Assembly: GCA_015680685.1 (NCBI GenBank)
Contig: MNCI01011353.1
Span: forward strand, 93,217-157,216
DNA length: 64,000 nt
From: Gnetum montanum
Lineage: Eukaryota; Streptophyta; Gnetopsida; Gnetales; Gnetaceae
Reading direction: 5' to 3'
Under the pieces are notes generated by a model, which did no database searches, was not told the DNA's origin, and was given only the letters and a program-made list of their open reading frames with translations. The position numbers and the translations under genes were made by a program. Shown piece after piece: positions 58,960-64,000 of the stretch. Numbering within the stretch: the stretch's first letter is position 1; each line of letters begins with the position of its first letter.

Positions 58960-61250
58960 ATTTTTGGGTCAAAAAATTGATTGTCTCCTAGATTGATTGT
59001 CTAAATCACTCATTTAGAAGGCCAATTGTAAATTTACAACCCTCATAGCATTTCATTATTATAGCTAAGGGGGAATTTTTCCCCGCATAGGAGATAACTG
59101 GGTTGAGGTCATACATATGTGTGCAAACAAATGTGAAGGGTGGTATGAAAATGGGAGCTCTCCTCGAGTATATGGTGAATGATTTTGATGGTACTCTAGA
59201 GGATAATGGTGATGTTGGAATGAGAGGTGGCTGGTAGAGATTCATGGAGAAATGAGTTGCTAAACATAATGCCTATATGGATCTAGTTTCTTGTAAGGAT
59301 ACTACCATCTTGGTGATGGCATTCCCCATGACTGTGGTTGGTGCCACTACTAGTATTGCTCATATGGTTATGTTGGTGCTCCACTTAGATAGTAAGCTTA
59401 TTATTTCTAGTGAAACTACCTTAGATTACCTTGAGAATAAGGCAATTTTTTGGGTGCTTTCCTCATTGCTAGTTAAGGATTTAGCATGTACACCCTAGAC
59501 TCTCGTAAGTATGACACCATAAGGCAACATCCCTTAGGATGATCATATTAACAAATCTCACACCAAAAATCATCATCGAAGTCTATCTCCATAACTTATT
59601 CTAATATAGCATCTTTTTCCTTACCTCTTTGATAGGCACGTTCAACTTCTTTTTACCTCCTATGGTTTCCATCACTATTCTACTCTTTGGATTCTTCAGC
59701 AATCTTCATAGTAGTTTGGAATTTTTCAACCAAAGAGTTCCAAAATTTATCAACCTTTGCTAAAATATTAGAAATAGATTTTTTTATGAGCAAGGTTTTC
59801 TATTTACCACCTCATTGAGTGGTGACTCCTCCTTATCACAGAATTATACCTTTCTTTTCCTGATGGAAGGGTCCCTATTATATTCTTCTACACTTTTCCT
59901 TTTTCACTACTCATCTTCTTCTTTTTCTACCTACTCTATCAGCCTTTGTATCTAATGAGTTCTTAGTTCGAATAATCTCCCTTGCGCATAAACCCCAAGA
60001 GTTCTTCTAGTTTTTGCTCTAAGCCCATCTATCATGTGGTAGAGTTCTTTCCTCTAAGAATAAGCATGGTGAGGGCATCGATGTAAGAGAGAATAATATC
60101 TACCGATAGTGACATCCAAAAATTAATGTGTTCCCTATTTCTAGCCTTGGATTTTCCTTCTTAGATTAGACACTCTAGACTATGTCTGGTATTTTTCATT
60201 AAATAGTTCTAGCATGGTACTTCATCTACAAATGGATTTGGGTTGCAAGGATTGGTGCCAGCCTTCAACCTCTTTGATGAGTGTCTTGGGAAATAGCTTT
60301 AATTTCTACTAGTCATTCTCTATGTTTTATAAGGCATAGGCATCATGAAAGGATTATAGATGGTTTTGCAAATCAAAGTTATGTCCCCCTCAAATCTTAG
60401 GATATTGTTCATTTCTAAGTGCTTGGTTCAACTATCCTTCACATGCCTAGTTGGAATTTTTATAGCCTCTACAATATTAAACATGCTTTGGGCTGCCAGT
60501 AAAGGCTCATCATCATCATTATTTTGTTATTGTTGATGATGTCCCATGTTACCCCTTCATTCATTATGGGCCTAACAATCAATACTATTATCTTGTTATT
60601 CACCTCCATTACCTTTCTTCCTTCTACAATGTTTTTTAGAATTAGAAGAAGAGGAAGAAAAAGATGCAGATGAAGAGGATGAAGAGGGAAAAAGATTGCC
60701 ACCATCATAATATCTACCAACTCCCCTTTAGTGGTTATGGCCACGTTCATCGAGTTTCTTATCATCTTGATTCTTATTTGAGCCCTTGCCTTAACTACCA
60801 TCTTTACCTAAACCTGGTTTGTTAATAGTGGAATGTAGATTCAAGGTCACACCCCCATCACCAGTAACAATGGATGGAGAATTTTCATGTTGAGAGCCCC
60901 CAAAGAGAGGGTCCTCATTGTTGTCTTGGTTTAGCAGGAACAAGGGATTGGTGAATTATTTTCCCTTCACAAACTCATGTTGCTTCTCCTAGTGTTGATC
61001 TTTTTGATGTTATGTTTTAGTGTGATGGTAGTCTCGGTAGTTATAATCATGCACAATGTACTCCTCTTGAAGATCTTGGTTGCCTAACTTCTTAAGAGTT
61101 TGAAGCAGCATCACAAGCATAGATCAATTGACAGGCTTTACAATGTTGCCTTCCATATCATGCCATCATAGTTGTTCATCCTGATGTAGGATGAAGGTGA
61201 AGTTAGGCACAAACCCATTTAGATGAGTATATACCACCTTGCATTCTCAT
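58960..61250 (-). pseudogene. Gag of B2
   Basis: In sense order: a Ser/His-rich N-terminal part with acidic runs (about 60,700-60,640); the MLNIVEAIKIPTRHVKDS equivalent (60,490-60,420); DRYYSLLHRCPHHAYS (60,105-60,058), then ELYHMIDGLRAKTRRTLGVY; and a Lys-rich segment to about 59,700. The DRYYSLLH block aligns with A2 16,026-16,080. It covers the stretch lost to the gap in B1. Confidence 0.65.
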
Positions 61251-61402
61251 CACACCTATCTGAACAAGACATTTTGCAAAAAAAAATAAAATATTAGTGT
61301 TTTTGTAATTATATTATTTGAGAATGATGTTGACCTTAGGGTTCATCCAACAATATTAATAATGTTCACTAAACCTAGATAGTGTATGTTTCAACAAAAA
61401 GA

Positions 61403-61421
61403 GTCCTTGGAAATGGTGCCA
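61403..61421 (-). other. Primer binding site of B2, tRNA-Asp type
   Basis: The minus strand reads TGGCACCATTTCCAAGGAC one base after CTCATCA. Confidence 0.75.
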
Positions 61422-61422
61422 A

Positions 61423-62272
61423 TGATGAGCGATAACGGTACCCCTGCATCCAACCATATGAATCACAAAGTGTTCATGCATGATCTAGTCAAATTTCATG
61501 AACTCTATAGTTTTCTAGTAAACTAGTCTCTAGGAAGTAAATTAGGCATTGAAAACATTTGCTACCTTCCCAACTACACTTGTGAAGCTTAATGGTATGG
61601 TTTAAGTGTAATTGAGGCACATGATTTTTATCATTTTATATTTTATGATTTTGATGCTTAAAATAAATAGGATAGAGGATAAATTAATTTAATGCCTACT
61701 TTAATCTAATTATCTAACTATTGTTTAACTAGTCCTAACATAAGTATCCAAACCCACTTGTTGTACACATCTTGAACACATATAACATTGCTGGGTTACC
61801 AAGCGTTTAGTATTGTTGGGATTACCAAACATTATACCCATGCTCGAAGTGATCGTACTTATGTGTTTACTTAATCACTATTTAGTTTATCTTACTTAAT
61901 TATTTAATTAGCTTAATTACTGAGGAACATTGATTAAATAAATAAAATTATTAAATGCATGAATAAAATATTTAAATTGTCCAAAATGCTACAAGGTTCA
62001 TCAAGAAGCTTGTCTTTATTGCTACACACACTATCATGCTTAGGTACAATAATGCTTGAATAAAGATCCATACACTCAATGACTCCTGCTACAGGCACTC
62101 AAGAAAATATTTTATCTTTTGAATGGAAAACCTTCAAGAGCTTTACTACAACTATGATAGGATGATGCCTAAACATGATGGGTTGGCACATATTTATAGG
62201 CAAGAATAGATCCTATGTTGATGGGGCCTAGTCGACAAGGCCTTGTCGATGTGGCCAATTTATGACTCATCA
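61423..62272 (-). repeat. 5' LTR of B2 (family B), 850 bp
   Basis: In minus sense it starts TGATGAGTCATAAATTGG at 62,272 and ends CGCTCATCA at 61,423. The TATA box is CCTATAAATATG (62,190-62,199), with short GTCGACAAGGCC-type repeats at 62,216-62,258. Confidence 0.9.
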
Positions 62273-62277
62273 AAGGT
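62273..62277. repeat. Target-site duplication of B2, right
   Basis: AAGGT, as at 49,106-49,110. Confidence 0.85.
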
Positions 62278-62660
62278 AGTACTTGTTTAACTCTTACTCC
62301 CATTTATCATTAGATATACAAGGATATAATACAACCTTAGTAACACAATAGCACTCACAATAGTAGTCCAAAAGAATCCACAAATCCCCTTGATGCCACA
62401 CCCTTTTCATTCCCCCTTGGTTCTTCACTTTTCTATCTAGGCATAATGATCACAAGTTTATTCTTAGTTATATGATGGAAAATAATATCATCATGGCCAT
62501 GGTAAGAACCTCTTATTAATGGAATGGAATGGATGGATGATGTGGGCTCACTGTGTAAGTAATCAGTCTCTTATGACGTGATAACATAGAGAAATCTTTA
62601 CCTTATTAGGCTACATATTGTCTTTATTTAACGTGTCTTATTAACAATCAAAATTANATA
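62278..62660 (-). other. Distal spacer of A3, copy 2, with a missing tract
   Basis: It matches 38,441-38,835, then hits a single N at 62,657. The purine-rich tract of about 200 bp present in copy 1 (38,830-39,020) is absent, and integrase sequence resumes at once. Confidence 0.7.
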
Positions 62661-64000
62661 TGATTTTAAATGGACACATCCATGACTATTATGAATATCA
62701 AGGAAATGGAAGAAAGAACAAGTGGAAGATTGGTGAGTGGCTAGGATAGACTTCTTTGAATACTCATAATATGGTTTGTCTTTTTGGATGTTGACAAGGA
62801 TAAGCTTATGTGGGATAGATGGGTGATGAATATGTAAGACACCAAATGGATAAGTGGCATGTACAATATAGGGTCCCTTCGAAAGTGTTTGCAATTTAGC
62901 CTTTTGGGGTAAATGACTAGGATTGTAGTAGAGGATCTTACCACTTGGTTGTATGATTACATTCCTTATCTATGAATTATGCCTAATGCTTGTGGACTTC
63001 ACTACCCCTAAGTGCTACTAGTTGGTTCTCATCTAAAAGCTTCAAATTCATTAGACATTCCTTTTGTACTAAACTCACATCAAAGATAATTTCACTAGCA
63101 ATAGCTATAGTGTGAAGCTTTTCTTGGATTGGAAGCATTGGCAACTTGCCATAGACTAACTTATATAGGATGTACCCTATAGGTAATTTCTAGGAGGTCT
63201 TGTAGGCTCCTAGAGCATTGTTTAATTTTTTACCCCAATCTCATCTAAACTTACTAACCATCTTAGTGAGTATTCTAGTAATTTTATGGTTAGTAACTTT
63301 AGCTTGACCATTTGCTTTGGGATGGTATGGTGTTGTCAATCTATGGTTAACCTTAAGTTGTTACATGAGTTTCTTAAAGGTAGCACTAGTAAAGTGGATC
63401 CCATTATCTAATATTAGCATTCTAGGTACTTCAAATCTATTCATCACATGTTGTTGAAAAAACTTGGTAGCTATTTTTTCATTACAATTTTTCACTACTA
63501 GTGCCTTTGCCCACTTTGCACAATAATCCATAGTCACAATAATGTATTCTTTTCCATTTGACATCAGTTGAATGGTCCCCATAAAATCAATTTTCCAAAT
63601 ATCAAAAGGCTCCAACAACTATATCCAATGTTGTGGCCCTTCATATCTAGCTATAATTCCACCATCCCTTTGGCAGCATTTGCAAAATTGTTTGAACATG
63701 TGGGCATATCTAAATAGCATAGGCCAAAATTATCCCACCATCAGTAGTTTAAGTGTTGTTCTATGCCCTGCATAGTGGGCACCACATGGGCCTTCATGAG
63801 CATCATGTAAAGCTCTTTAGTAATCATGATCTAGCACACTCCATCTAACAAGCCCATCTACACAGATATTGTATAGCTTGTTGTTGATTTCCATGTACTA
63901 TTTGGCTTTATAAAGGAATTATTCTCTTTGTTTTCTACTCCATTCAATAGGAAGATCTTTTGTTATGAGTTAAGTTAGGTACTCTACAGTCCATGGCTTC
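62661..64000 (-). pseudogene. Integrase of A3, copy 2 (runs off window)
   Basis: C-terminal LSKGPYIVHATYPFGVLHIH (62,894-62,720). The catalytic part 63,618-63,361 reads FDIWKIDFMGTIQLMSNGKE through NRFEVPRMLILDNGIHFTSA, with the first two Asp intact. The Glu position (about 63,310) is Lys (NGQAKVTN). The zinc region lies near 63,800. It extends to the window edge, equivalent to about 40,380 in copy 1. Confidence 0.8.

Larger units (their letters stand above)
49111..62272 (-). mobile_element. Complete nested Athila-type element B2 (about 13.2 kb)
   Basis: This is the duplicate of B1. LTRs at 61,423-62,272 and 49,111-50,008, same target-site duplication AAGGT and same host position. Position-specific features pair the LTRs across copies: both 3' LTRs have TAATGAGTAGCAA, and both 5' LTRs have the extra AGTAAACTAG. 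So B2 arose by duplication of B1's locus, not by a second insertion. Gag is uninterrupted by Ns, which makes B2 the better template for that part. Confidence 0.9.
44609..64000. repeat. Segmental duplication, copy 2 (runs off window)
   Basis: It matches 20,470 to about 40,380 in order and orientation. The offset is 24,139-24,141 at the left, falls to about 23,505 after the N at 47,908, rises to 23,837 across the gap in copy 1, and falls to about 23,620 after the N at 62,657. So length differences concentrate at Ns. It includes the nested element with the same insertion site. Confidence 0.85.

Noticed and set aside
1-64000. tRNA, rRNA or other RNA genes
   Set aside because: No cloverleaf or rRNA-like conserved stretch was recognised; the tRNA-Asp matches are primer binding sites only.

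Overview
The window looks like nuclear DNA of a seed plant with a large, heavily methylated, retrotransposon-packed genome. It is AT-rich and strongly CpG-depleted, with in-frame stops of the TGG-to-TAG/TGA and CAG-to-TAG kind. Almost everything recognisable is a decayed LTR retrotransposon of the Ty3/gypsy Athila-Tat branch. I cannot name the species. No complete host gene is visible, and every coding region below is a pseudogene.

Layout. (1) 1-5,554: 3' half of a minus-strand Athila-type element 'A1' (LTR, 3' ORF, internal promoter, spacer). (2) 5,555-12,310: AT-rich DNA, a 32-bp tandem array, a minus-strand gag-protease remnant, and a plus-strand Tat-like LTR, leader and gag with 73-bp and 20-bp tandem arrays. 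(3) 12,311-13,715: an island that keeps its CpGs and may hold a host exon. (4) 13,716-20,870: plus-strand element 'A2' with LTR, tRNA-Asp primer site, gag and 3' ORF but no pol. (5) 20,875-40,850: minus-strand element 'A3', interrupted by a complete nested element 'B1' (25,599-38,435) flanked by the target-site duplication AAGGT. (6) 40,851-44,608: unrelated AT-rich spacer. (7) 44,609-64,000: a direct second copy of 20,470 to about 40,380, including the same nested element ('B2', 49,111-62,272) with the same target-site duplication. This is therefore a segmental duplication made after the insertion.

How the elements are built. In sense order they carry: 5' LTR (ends TGATGAG/CTCATCA), PBS for tRNA-Asp one base inside, gag, Athila-like protease, RT, RNase H, integrase, a noncoding spacer of about 1.5-2 kb, a 3' ORF of about 900-950 codons (conserved globular N-terminal half, long charged coiled-coil C-terminal half), PPT and 3' LTR. 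Two LTR families are present. Family A has GATATC-type palindromic repeats before its TATA box; family B has GGCCT-TCGA-AGGCC palindromic repeats.

Main observation. The spacer before the 3' ORF holds a second promoter-like module: palindromic repeats followed by CTATAAATA about 460-550 bp before the 3' ORF ATG. In each family these internal repeats are of the same type as in that family's own LTR. Upstream, at near-constant distances in six copies, lie a 53-57 bp inverted-repeat block whose stem changes in a compensatory way, and (in five copies) a conserved motif containing GACATGTTACCCATGCC. I read this as a compound promoter for separate transcription of the 3' ORF, co-evolving with the LTR promoter.

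Limits. Boundaries of broken ORFs are approximate, similarity was judged by eye, and no database search was possible.
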